Of a DNA stretch of 22,632 nucleotides, positions 7,679 through 15,106 are shown piece after piece. Location of the stretch: positions 1 to 22,632 of the forward strand of contig JAFQVC010000115.1 of assembly GCA_017408205.1 (NCBI GenBank). Reading direction: 5' to 3'. The notes beneath the pieces are model-generated. The model saw only the letters and a list, made by a program, of their open reading frames with translations. It was not told the DNA's origin and searched no databases. Both the position numbers and the translations under genes were made by a program. Position 1 is the stretch's first letter. Each line of letters starts with the position of its first letter. The stretch is from Clostridia bacterium (lineage in GTDB: Bacteria > Bacillota > Clostridia > Monoglobales > Firm-18).

Positions 7679-9300
7679 TGGAATTTACAAACGACTGGGA
7701 ATTATATGAAAAAGGTATAGATTTCAAAAACAGGATTAATTTATACAAAGAAGTTGAGGACAACAACAGATTTTTTCAGGGCGACCAGTGGCACGGTGTA
7801 AAATCCGAAGGTCTGCCAACACCCGTTTTTAACATTATAAAGCCCGTGATAAGATATAAAGTAAGTGCTGTTATGCAAAACAACATAAAAATAAGTTACT
7901 CTTCGGAAAACTATAATGAGAAAAACAGTGAAAAAATGAACAAGGTCTGTGAACTGTTGACTAACAAGGCAGAGATTCTTTGGGAACAACTTAAAATGGA
8001 TTTTCATAACGAGGAATTGTTGAAGGACAGTGCAATTTCAGGCGACGGAATTGCATATTTCTATTATGATGATGAAAAAGACAAAATTAAACTTGAACTT
8101 ATTGACAACACAAATATTTATCCGTCAAACCCAAATTACGCCAACATTCAGCAGCAGGACTATATAATTATTGCTTTCAGAAGAACTGTTGACAGCGTAA
8201 GAGAAGAGGCACTTTCAAACGGAGTTAAAAAAGAACTGACTGAATCCATTGTTTCTGATGACGATACATTGCAAACCGCAGGAGCACTTGGTAAAATTGA
8301 GCAGGAAGACAGCAATATGTGTACTGTATTATTAAAACTGTGGAAAGATAAGAAAACCAAAACAGTTCATTTTACAAAAAGCACAAAAGGCATAGTAATT
8401 TGTGATGACAAGGATACAGGGTGTGAACTTTACCCCATTGCTATGCTTAACTGGGAAACAAGAAAAAACTGTTTTCACGGTGCAAGCGATGTTACAGGTC
8501 TTATTCCTAATCAGTTATACATTAATAAGATTGCAGCTATGGTTATGCTGTCAACTATGTACACGGCATTTCCAAAAATGGTATATGACGAAAACCTTGT
8601 GGATAATCCGTCAAACCAGATAGGCGTTGCAATAGGTGTAAACGGGTCAGACAAGCCCATTAACAGTATAATTGATTATATAACTCCTGCAAGCGTTTCC
8701 AATGACGCCTTTGGTATGTTTGAAAGAACTGTTGCCCTGACAAAAGAACTGATGGGTGCAAACGACGGAGCACTGGGTGCTATAAACCCTGAAAATGCAA
8801 GTGGTAAGGCGATACAGGCGGTAATGGACCAGGCGGCACAGCCCCTTGAAAGTACCAAAAGACGTTTCTACAATTATGTTGAAGATGTTGCATTAATATG
8901 GGCCGACATTATAAGGGCATACTGCAGTAAGGAACTGTTGACTGTTAAAACAGAGGAAAAAGTTGATAAAATTGACAGCGAGGTTTTAAAGAATATTCTG
9001 TTGACTGTAAAAGTTGATGTGGGTCCATCAACAAGATGGAGTGAACTTTCTACCATTGAATCACTTGATACACTACTTAAAAACAATCATATTACTTTTG
9101 ATATGTATCTTGAACTGTTGCCCAAAAACTGCGGTATTCCTAAAGACAAAATTTTGCAGATGATAAAGGAGAAAACGCCTAAAATCCCAGCAAATGAAGA
9201 TGAAGTAATAGGAATGTTAAGCGAAGAGGAAAGAATGGCGGCACTTAAAAATCCTCAAGTTATTACAGATAAACTTAAACAGACCTTATCAGTAAAATAA
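7678..9300 (+). CDS. Phage portal protein
   Basis: Protein of 540 residues, probably the dodecameric portal through which phage DNA is threaded into the head. Support: the typical N-terminal region FFQGDQWHGV...TPVFNIIKPVIRYKVSAVM (about 35-75), the SAISGDGIAYFYYDD segment (about 118-132), the long central MGANDGALGAINPENASGKAIQ...QPLESTKRRFYNYVED region (about 358-405) typical of the portal stem and following helices, and a helical C-terminus. Size is within the usual portal range (450-700), and its position after a large terminase is the standard gene order. The ATG overlaps the previous stop by one base and has GGAGGTGA 7-8 bases upstream. There is no frameshift or internal stop. It is followed not by protease, scaffold or capsid genes but, 62 bases later, by the start of spoIVA. 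Confidence 0.82.
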   Translation: MEFTNDWELYEKGIDFKNRINLYKEVEDNNRFFQGDQWHGVKSEGLPTPVFNIIKPVIRYKVSAVMQNNIKISYSSENYNEKNSEKMNKVCELLTNKAEILWEQLKMDFHNEELLKDSAISGDGIAYFYYDDEKDKIKLELIDNTNIYPSNPNYANIQQQDYIIIAFRRTVDSVREEALSNGVKKELTESIVSDDDTLQTAGALGKIEQEDSNMCTVLLKLWKDKKTKTVHFTKSTKGIVICDDKDTGCELYPIAMLNWETRKNCFHGASDVTGLIPNQLYINKIAAMVMLSTMYTAFPKMVYDENLVDNPSNQIGVAIGVNGSDKPINSIIDYITPASVSNDAFGMFERTVALTKELMGANDGALGAINPENASGKAIQAVMDQAAQPLESTKRRFYNYVEDVALIWADIIRAYCSKELLTVKTEEKVDKIDSEVLKNILLTVKVDVGPSTRWSELSTIESLDTLLKNNHITFDMYLELLPKNCGIPKDKILQMIKEKTPKIPANEDEVIGMLSEEERMAALKNPQVITDKLKQTLSVK

Positions 9301-9304
9301 TTTT

Positions 9305-9333
9305 GCATAACTTATCCATATCCGGCATATATA
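9305..9333 (+). promoter_or_regulatory. Candidate sigma-E promoter of spoIVA
   Basis: GCATAAC (9305-9311), a 14-base spacer and CATATATA (9326-9333) resemble the sigma-E -35/-10 elements (consensus about GHATATT and CATACA-T, spacing about 14). Start of transcription would fall near 9341, leaving the GGAG ribosome-binding site at 9351 in the leader. In Bacillus subtilis spoIVA is made in the mother cell under sigma-E, so the position fits. The region is AT-rich, so a chance match is possible. Confidence 0.5.
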
Positions 9334-9362
9334 TATACAAACTATATATGGGAGTGGATAGT

Positions 9363-10832
9363 ATGGATATTTATAACGATATAGCAACCCGTACGGACGG
9401 AGACATTTATATCGGTGTTGTAGGACCTGTAAGGACAGGAAAAAGCACATTCATAAAGAAGTTTATGGACTTGTTGGTAATTCCAAATATTGATAACGAG
9501 TTCAAAAGAGAACGGGCTATAGACGAGTTGCCTCAAAGTGCCCAGGGCAGAACAATTATGACTACCGAGCCAAAATTCATACCCAACGAGGCAGTAGAGA
9601 TTACTCTTGACAACAACGCTAAAATGAATGTTCGGCTAATTGACTGTGTTGGTTTTGTTGTTCCTAATGCAAATGGGTATTACGAGGCAGAGATGCCCAG
9701 AATGGTTTCTACCCCCTGGTTTGAATACGAAATACCATTTGAAGAAGCGGCAGAAATCGGTACAAAAAAGGTTATTACAGAACATTCCAATATAGGTGTT
9801 GTTGTAACAACGGACGGTACTGTTACCGACCTTGACAGAGGTGATTACGAAGAGGCGGAAGAAAGGGTAATAGGAGAATTAAAGGCGATTAATAAACCAT
9901 TTATAGTAATACTTAATTCAATGTATCCAAATGCAGATAATTGCATTTCTCTGTCAAAGGAATTAAGTGAAAAATACAATTGTTCGGTTATTCCCGTAAA
10001 TTGCAATAATATGTGTGAAAACGATGTAAACAATATAATAAAAGCGGTATTATATGAGTTTCCCGTACGCGAAGTCACAGTTGTGTTGCCCTCCTGGGTT
10101 AAGGCACTGAAAGACAATCATCCCCTTAAATGCAATTTACTTGATACCGTAAAAAAATCATGTGATGATATTACAAATGTCCGTGAATCACAAAGCATGA
10201 TAAACTGTATTTTAACTAACGAAAATATTGATAGTGCAAATGTTGACAGAATCGAACTTGGCGAGGGTAATGTTTATATCAATGCTGATGTGGCAAAGGA
10301 TATATTCTACAAAGAACTGTCCGAAGTAAGCGGTTTTGATGTTAAAGACGAATGTGAATTAATGAAAATTCTGGCAGAAATGGGTGCGGTAAAGAAAGAG
10401 TATGACAAGATTTCCCCTGCACTTCAGGCAGTAAATCAAAAGGGATATGGCGTAATTTATCCGTCAATTGACCAACTTACCCTTGAAGAGCCGGAAATTG
10501 TAAAACAGGGCAACAGATACGGTGTTCGACTTAAAGCGAGTGCACCGTCCCTTCATTTAATAAGAGCGGATATAGAGACCGAAGTAAGTCCCGTTGTTGG
10601 TACTGAAAAGCAGTCGGAAGAACTTGTTCATTATTTGCTCACAGACTTTGATGATGACCCGTCAAAAATATGGCAAAGTAATATTTTTGGTAAATCGTTA
10701 AGCGAACTTGTTAACGAAGGACTTCACAATAAACTGTCAAGAATGCCTGATGATGCTCAAATGAAACTTCAGGAAACTCTGCAACGTATAATTAACGAGG
10801 GTAGCGGCGGCTTAATATGTCTTATATTGTAA
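9363..10832 (+). CDS. spoIVA: Stage IV sporulation protein A, spore-coat base ATPase
   Basis: SpoIVA is a TRAFAC-class ATPase that polymerises on the mother-cell side of the outer forespore membrane and forms the platform for coat assembly. The 489-residue protein matches the family closely end to end: DIYNDIATRTDGDIYIGVVG, Walker A GPVRTGKS (residues 21-28), DELPQSAQGRTIMTTEPKF, RLIDCVGF, AAEIGTKKVITEHS and the C-terminal GSGGLICLIL. The start is ATG 9363, because GGAG at 9351 is 8 bases upstream and the resulting protein begins as in homologues; a frame extension to 9303 is not used. B. subtilis SpoIVA is 492 residues, so length is normal. It has its own candidate sigma-E promoter and a terminator directly after, so it appears monocistronic, although nothing stops read-through from the portal gene upstream. 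Confidence 0.97.
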   Translation: MDIYNDIATRTDGDIYIGVVGPVRTGKSTFIKKFMDLLVIPNIDNEFKRERAIDELPQSAQGRTIMTTEPKFIPNEAVEITLDNNAKMNVRLIDCVGFVVPNANGYYEAEMPRMVSTPWFEYEIPFEEAAEIGTKKVITEHSNIGVVVTTDGTVTDLDRGDYEEAEERVIGELKAINKPFIVILNSMYPNADNCISLSKELSEKYNCSVIPVNCNNMCENDVNNIIKAVLYEFPVREVTVVLPSWVKALKDNHPLKCNLLDTVKKSCDDITNVRESQSMINCILTNENIDSANVDRIELGEGNVYINADVAKDIFYKELSEVSGFDVKDECELMKILAEMGAVKKEYDKISPALQAVNQKGYGVIYPSIDQLTLEEPEIVKQGNRYGVRLKASAPSLHLIRADIETEVSPVVGTEKQSEELVHYLLTDFDDDPSKIWQSNIFGKSLSELVNEGLHNKLSRMPDDAQMKLQETLQRIINEGSGGLICLIL

Positions 10833-10838
10833 TTTTTA

Positions 10839-10870
10839 AGAGAGGGTAAAATATACCCTCTCTTTTTCTT
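10839..10870 (+). terminator. Rho-independent terminator after spoIVA
   Basis: A perfect 10-base stem (AGAGAGGGTA at 10839-10848 with 10854-10863), a 5-base loop, and a T-rich tail. The tail runs directly into the -35 box of the next promoter. Confidence 0.9.
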
Positions 10871-10897
10871 GACACTAAAATAACAAAGTGGTACAAT
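10869..10897 (+). promoter_or_regulatory. Sigma-A promoter of the mrp-zip pair
   Basis: Consensus TTGACA (10869-10874), a 17-base spacer and TACAAT (10892-10897), which is one mismatch from TATAAT. The predicted transcript start is near 10904, so the leader is very short (about 15 bases), just covering the GAGGAG ribosome-binding site. Confidence 0.85.
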
Positions 10898-10918
10898 ATA
10901 TGCCGAGGAGTGATTATA

Positions 10919-11743
10919 ATGAGCACAAATTGTAATGGAAATTGTGAACAATGCAGTAAAGATTGTGGAGAAAGAACTGCTGAAAATATGTATGAAAAAC
11001 CGCATAATATGTCAAGCATAAAAAAGGTTATCGGTGTTGTAAGCGGTAAGGGCGGAGTAGGTAAATCACTGGTTACTTCACTTTTATCTGTAATCTCACA
11101 ACGAGAGGGCTTTAATACTGCAATTTTAGATGCAGATATAACAGGGCCGTCTATACCTAAAATTTTTGGTATAAGCGGACGGGCTAAAGGTAACGAATTT
11201 GGCTTACTGCCCTCCAAAACAAAAACAGGAATTCAGTTAATGTCTTTAAATTTACTTTTAGAAAATGATACTGACCCTGTAGTTTGGCGTGGACCTATTA
11301 TTGCAGGTACTGTTAAACAGTTCTGGACAGACGTTATATGGGAAGACGTAGATGTAATGTTTATCGATATGCCTCCCGGCACAGGTGATGTTCCGCTGAC
11401 AGTATTTCAGTCTATCCCTGTTGACGGTATCGTAATTGTTACCTCTCCTCAGGAACTTGTCTCAATGATAGTTGAAAAAGCAGTAAAGATGGCGAATATG
11501 ATGAATATTCCCATACTTGGTATTGTTGAAAATATGAGTTATGTTGAATGTCCTGACTGTAATAAACAGATTAAAGTGTTCGGCGACAGTCATATTGAAG
11601 ATATTGCAAACAAACATAATCTTGATATAATCGGTAAAATCCCCATGCAACCAAAACTTGCCGCTGCATGCGATGCGGGGCTGATTGAACTGTTTGAGGG
11701 TGACTGGTTAGACAATTTTAAGCCGATATTAAATAAATTCTGA
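10919..11743 (+). CDS. Mrp/NBP35 family Fe-S cluster carrier ATPase
   Basis: P-loop ATPase of 274 residues in the Mrp/NBP35/ApbC family, which binds a bridging [4Fe-4S] cluster between two subunits and delivers it to apo-proteins in the cytoplasm. Visible: deviant Walker A SGKGGVGKS (42-50) with the signature lysine, DADITGPSIP (switch I area), MFIDMPPGTGDVPL (Walker B), and the cluster-binding pair C211-P-D-C214 in YVECPDCNKQ. An N-terminal extension carries four more cysteines (C5, C9, C12, C16) that may hold a second metal centre; a similar short Cys-rich head occurs in clostridial homologues. The start ATG 10919 has GAGGAG 8 bases upstream; a GTG at 10910 would overlap that site. It precedes the ZIP transporter by 8 bases, probably in one transcript. 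Confidence 0.93.
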   Translation: MSTNCNGNCEQCSKDCGERTAENMYEKPHNMSSIKKVIGVVSGKGGVGKSLVTSLLSVISQREGFNTAILDADITGPSIPKIFGISGRAKGNEFGLLPSKTKTGIQLMSLNLLLENDTDPVVWRGPIIAGTVKQFWTDVIWEDVDVMFIDMPPGTGDVPLTVFQSIPVDGIVIVTSPQELVSMIVEKAVKMANMMNIPILGIVENMSYVECPDCNKQIKVFGDSHIEDIANKHNLDIIGKIPMQPKLAAACDAGLIELFEGDWLDNFKPILNKF

Positions 11744-11751
11744 GGTGAAGT

Positions 11752-12552
11752 ATGGGTAACTTGTTAACTGCCTTTGTTTTTACATTGATTGCAGGTCTTT
11801 CCACGGGCGTGGGAAGTATAATTGCTTTTTTCAGTAAAAAAACAAACACAAAGTTTTTGTCATATACTTTAGGTCTGTCGGCAGGTGTAATGATTTTCAT
11901 TTCTTTAGTGGAACTTTATCCCGACGCCCAGAAAGCACTTTCTTTGATTTATACCCAAAGAACTGCATCAGTTATAACTGCCGTAAGTTTCTTTTGCGGA
12001 ATGTTTGTTATTGCGTTAATAGACAGATTTCTGCCTGAGGAAAAAAATCCTCACGAAACAAAATCTGTTGAAGATATTAAAGTAAATGTGAATGAAAAAA
12101 ATCATTTAATGAGAATGGGAATATTTACTGCACTCGCTATTGCGGTGCACAATTTCCCAGAAGGTATTGCCACATTTGTTTCTGCCACACAGTCCCCGTT
12201 ACTGGCGTTGCCTGTTGTTCTTGCTATTGCAATTCACAACATACCTGAGGGTATCGCGGTGTCTGTTCCTGTATATTATGCAACAGGGTCCAGAAAAAAA
12301 GCATTTATCTATTCTTTTGTTTCTGGTCTTTCTGAGCCTCTTGGCGCAATAGTTGCATATTTAATTCTTATGCCCTTTTACAGCGAAACTTTAAACAGTA
12401 TTATGTTTTCGGCAGTAGCGGGAATTATGGTATATATTTCTGTTGACGAACTTTTGCCGTCGGCACGTGAATACGGCCACCATCATTTGTCCATTTACGG
12501 ACTTATTACAGGTATGATAATTATGGCAATCAGTTTTATAATATTTGCATAA
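11752..12552 (+). CDS. ZIP family metal transporter (ZupT-like)
   Basis: Inner-membrane importer of divalent metals (zinc, possibly iron or manganese) with 266 residues and about eight membrane segments. Diagnostic metal-binding motifs are in place: HNFPEG at 133-138 (helix IV) and HNIPEG at 162-167 (helix V), followed by SGLSEPLGA (helix VI). The loop after segment III is short and charged (PEEKNPHETKSVED). Its GAGGTG ribosome-binding site overlaps the stop of the mrp gene, so the two are very likely co-transcribed and linked through metal supply for Fe-S enzymes, which is inference. I see no zinc-repressor operator upstream. The C-terminal YGHHHLSIYG contains three histidines. The substrate cannot be fixed from sequence. 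Confidence 0.92.
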   Translation: MGNLLTAFVFTLIAGLSTGVGSIIAFFSKKTNTKFLSYTLGLSAGVMIFISLVELYPDAQKALSLIYTQRTASVITAVSFFCGMFVIALIDRFLPEEKNPHETKSVEDIKVNVNEKNHLMRMGIFTALAIAVHNFPEGIATFVSATQSPLLALPVVLAIAIHNIPEGIAVSVPVYYATGSRKKAFIYSFVSGLSEPLGAIVAYLILMPFYSETLNSIMFSAVAGIMVYISVDELLPSAREYGHHHLSIYGLITGMIIMAISFIIFA

Positions 12553-12582
12553 AAAGAAGTGCGTGTCAGCGCACTTCTTTTT
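12551..12582. terminator. Bidirectional terminator between zip and clpC
   Basis: A perfect 13-base inverted repeat (AAAAAGAAGTGCG at 12551-12563 with 12570-12582) around a 6-base loop. A-run and T-run flanks let it end transcription on both strands. The zip stop codon ends inside its left arm, and the clpC stop (12566-12568 on the - strand) lies in the loop. Confidence 0.9.
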
Positions 12583-14968
12583 GTTTTACTGTAATTTCAT
12601 TTTGAAAGTCTATTTCGATGTTATCATTCTCGCGTATATCCCCTGAAAGGATTTTTTCTGCAATTAAGTTTTCTATGTTGTCTTGTATTGCCCTTTTTAA
12701 AGGTCTTGCTCCGTAGTTTGAATTTCTGCACTTTTCTACTATAAAGTTAACAGAGTCTTCTGAAAATTCACACATTATATTTTTGGAAAATAATCGTGCT
12801 TTTAATTCGGACAACATATTACCTGCAATTTCTTTTAATTCTGCTATATTCAGTGCTTTAAATACAACTATATTATCAATTCTGTTTAAAAATTCAGGTT
12901 TAAACAACTTTTTGATTTGTGAAATAACATTACTTTTGATTTCTTTATAGTCCTGATTTTCCGGATTTCCAAATCCCATTTTTGCTTTATCGGTAATTTC
13001 TCTGGCGCCGATGTTTGTTGTCATAATTATTACAGTATTTTTAAAATCAACTGTTCTACCGCTTGTGTCTGTTAGTTTTCCGTCGTCAAGTATTTGCAGT
13101 AAGATGTTAAAAACATCGTGATGTGCTTTTTCAATTTCATCAAGGAGTATGACTGAGTAGGGAGTTCTGCGTATTTTCTCTGTTAACTGACCGCCTTCGT
13201 CGTACCCGATATATCCCGGCGGTGCTCCTATTAATTTTGATACGGAATGTTTTTCCATATATTCACTCATATCAAGACGTATAAGTGATTTTTCGCTGCC
13301 AAAAACAATTTTGGCAAGTTGTTTTGAAATTTCAGTTTTACCTACACCTGTTGGTCCTGCGAATATAAACGTCCCTATTGGTTTTTTCGGGTCGTTAAGT
13401 CCGATTCTGCCACGCTTAATTGCTTTTGAAATTACGTTTATTGCTTCGTCCTGACCTTTAATAACTGTTTTTAATTTTTCTTCTATTGATATTAAATCAT
13501 TTGTTTCTTTTTGGTTTAACTGGGTTACGGGAATGTCCGTAATGGTTGATACCGCCGCCTTTATATGCTGTACTGTCAATATTTTTGGTTCTGTTTCTTC
13601 AGTTGCTATTTCTCTCATAATTTCATTGCTTTCTTCCTGAAGACGTTTTGCTTCTGAAAAGTCTTTTTGTTCTATTGCTTTGTCCATGCGGTTTATTATT
13701 TTTATATATTTCTCATTCAGGATTCTTGGGTTATGCTTTGAAAATTCACTGTATTTTAAATTAGATGATGCTTCGTCAATAAGGTCAATTGCTTTGTCCG
13801 GAAGAAATCTGTCCTGAATATATCTTACCGACATATCCACTGCACATCTGATTGTTTCGTCAGATATTATAACGTTATGGAATTTTTCGTATCTGTCTTT
13901 AATTTTAGTCAGTATTTCTATTGTTTCGTCTCTTGACGGCTCCTTTACCGTTACGGGCTGAAATCTTCGTTCTAACGCCTTGTCTTTTTCGATGTACTTA
14001 CGGTATTCCACTATGGTTGTTGCGCCGATAAGACGAAATTCTCCGCGTGCCAGGAGCGGTTTTAATATATTTGCCGCATCAATTGCACCTTCAGCACTGC
14101 CCGCTCCTACTAAATTGTGCAGTTCGTCTATAAATAATATAACGTTGTTGCTTTTTTTAACTTCGTCAATTATTTTTTTGAGACGTTCCTCGAAATCACC
14201 TCTGTATTTTGTTCCTGCAACCATCGATGACAAGTCAAGTTCTACAATTCGTTTGTCCGAAAACTCGTCGGGCATTTCTCCCGATACAATTTTTTGTGCC
14301 AACGCTTCAACTATTGCAGTTTTTCCCACACCCGGCTCTCCTATAATACACGGATTGTTTTTGTTTCTTCTTGACAAAATATTGATTACTCGTTCAAGTT
14401 CTTTTTGTCTGCCTATTACTTTGTCCAATTTACCTGATTTTGCAAGTTCCGTTATGTCTTTGCCAAATTTGTCAAGAGTAGGAGTGGGCCTTGATTGCGG
14501 TATATCTCCCGCCTGATTCTGTCTGTTGGCAAGTTTTTCAAATAAATTCTCTACAGGAATTTCAGCAGATATCAGTATCCGTAGTGCGATGTTGTCTCCG
14601 CTTCTTAAAATTGCCATAAGTATGTGTTCTGTGCCAATATATTTACTGCCGAATTGTCTTGAAAAATCGTATGAACGCTCCGTTATTTTAATCGCCGCAG
14701 GTGTAAAATAGTTTTTTTTGATTTTCCGTGCACCGCTTAAGTCATCGTAAAAATACATCCCTGCAAGCGAGTTGATTTTTTTAATTGCTATGCTTTCCGT
14801 AAGTCCGTATCCTGACAATGCTTTCGCAGCAATACCCGTTCCCTCACGTATTAAGCCAATTAATATATGTTCGCTTCCGATTGCATAATCTCCGTTTTCC
14901 GTTGCAAATTCTTTTGCGTAATTCAGTGCCCTTGAACTAAAGTCGTTGAATTTGTTGTCTATCCCCAA
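12566..14968 (-). CDS. clpC: ClpC, Hsp100 ATPase subunit of the Clp protease
   Basis: Cytoplasmic AAA+ unfoldase of about 800 residues that feeds proteins to ClpP. In order: two Clp_N repeats (EHILIGLIREG and EHILMAILRSG, within about 1-145), AAA-1 with GEPGVGKT (about 210-217) and the VILFIDELHNLVGAG Walker B, a UVR-type middle segment (KAIEQKDFSEAKRLQEESNE), and AAA-2 with GPTGVGKTE, LLDEIEKAHHDV and a GARPLKRAI sensor-2 motif. An MGF tripeptide lies where ClpC carries its ClpP-binding loop (VGF/IGF), so partnership with ClpP is expected. I prefer TTG 14968 as start (AGAGGTGA ends 6 bases upstream); GTG 14977 lies inside that site. Unlike B. subtilis, it is not in a ctsR-mcsA-mcsB operon here; it stands alone, divergent from a ROK regulator. 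Length is typical. Confidence 0.96.
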   Translation of the reverse strand: MGIDNKFNDFSSRALNYAKEFATENGDYAIGSEHILIGLIREGTGIAAKALSGYGLTESIAIKKINSLAGMYFYDDLSGARKIKKNYFTPAAIKITERSYDFSRQFGSKYIGTEHILMAILRSGDNIALRILISAEIPVENLFEKLANRQNQAGDIPQSRPTPTLDKFGKDITELAKSGKLDKVIGRQKELERVINILSRRNKNNPCIIGEPGVGKTAIVEALAQKIVSGEMPDEFSDKRIVELDLSSMVAGTKYRGDFEERLKKIIDEVKKSNNVILFIDELHNLVGAGSAEGAIDAANILKPLLARGEFRLIGATTIVEYRKYIEKDKALERRFQPVTVKEPSRDETIEILTKIKDRYEKFHNVIISDETIRCAVDMSVRYIQDRFLPDKAIDLIDEASSNLKYSEFSKHNPRILNEKYIKIINRMDKAIEQKDFSEAKRLQEESNEIMREIATEETEPKILTVQHIKAAVSTITDIPVTQLNQKETNDLISIEEKLKTVIKGQDEAINVISKAIKRGRIGLNDPKKPIGTFIFAGPTGVGKTEISKQLAKIVFGSEKSLIRLDMSEYMEKHSVSKLIGAPPGYIGYDEGGQLTEKIRRTPYSVILLDEIEKAHHDVFNILLQILDDGKLTDTSGRTVDFKNTVIIMTTNIGAREITDKAKMGFGNPENQDYKEIKSNVISQIKKLFKPEFLNRIDNIVVFKALNIAELKEIAGNMLSELKARLFSKNIMCEFSEDSVNFIVEKCRNSNYGARPLKRAIQDNIENLIAEKILSGDIRENDNIEIDFQNEITVKQKEVR

Positions 14969-15008
14969 TTTTCTCACCTCTTGACTCTATTATTAACAAA
15001 TATTTATA

Positions 15009-15038
15009 TTTATATTATTATTCGGTTCGTATTGACAA
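15009..15038 (-). promoter_or_regulatory. Candidate clpC promoter, overlapping the divergent ROK promoter
   Basis: On the - strand, TTGTCA (15038-15033), an 18-base spacer and TATAAA (15014-15009). The -35 box shares five base pairs with the + strand TTGACA of the ROK gene, so the two promoters should compete for polymerase. The -10 area is AT-rich and other hexamers are possible. Confidence 0.5.
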
Positions 15039-15060
15039 ATTACTAAAATTGTAGTATAAT
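15032..15060 (+). promoter_or_regulatory. Sigma-A promoter of the ROK regulator
   Basis: A perfect consensus promoter: TTGACA (15032-15037), a 17-base spacer, TATAAT (15055-15060). The operator palindrome begins at the very next base, so a bound repressor would cover the transcription start near 15067. Confidence 0.92.
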
Positions 15061-15089
15061 ATAATTAGTCCAATGGTTGGACTAATTAT
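15061..15089. promoter_or_regulatory. Palindromic operator, probably for the ROK regulator
   Basis: A perfect inverted repeat with 13-base arms (ATAATTAGTCCAA at 15061-15073; complement at 15077-15089) around TGG. The TTAGTCCAA-N3-TTGGACTAA core has the size and symmetry expected for ROK/XylR-type dimers. It lies between the -10 box and the gene start, which implies autorepression. As RNA it could also form a hairpin, but no T-run follows, so it is not a terminator. Confidence 0.8.
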
Positions 15090-15106
15090 AAAAGCAGGTG
15101 AAATCT

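Noticed and set aside
5584..9362. Possible attachment-site repeats flanking the phage block (AAATAATT near 5588 and near 9295)
   Set aside because: Only about eight AT-rich bases match and such strings are common in this sequence; no integrase is present and no longer direct repeat was found.
13980..14516. 178-codon open frame on the + strand opposite clpC
   Set aside because: It is antisense to the conserved first AAA domain of ClpC, has no ribosome-binding site I could see and resembles no family; open antisense frames are expected from the codon bias.
15061..15089. The ROK-promoter palindrome as a terminator or riboswitch
   Set aside because: No T-run follows it, and its position directly at the transcription start plus exact symmetry fit a protein operator better.
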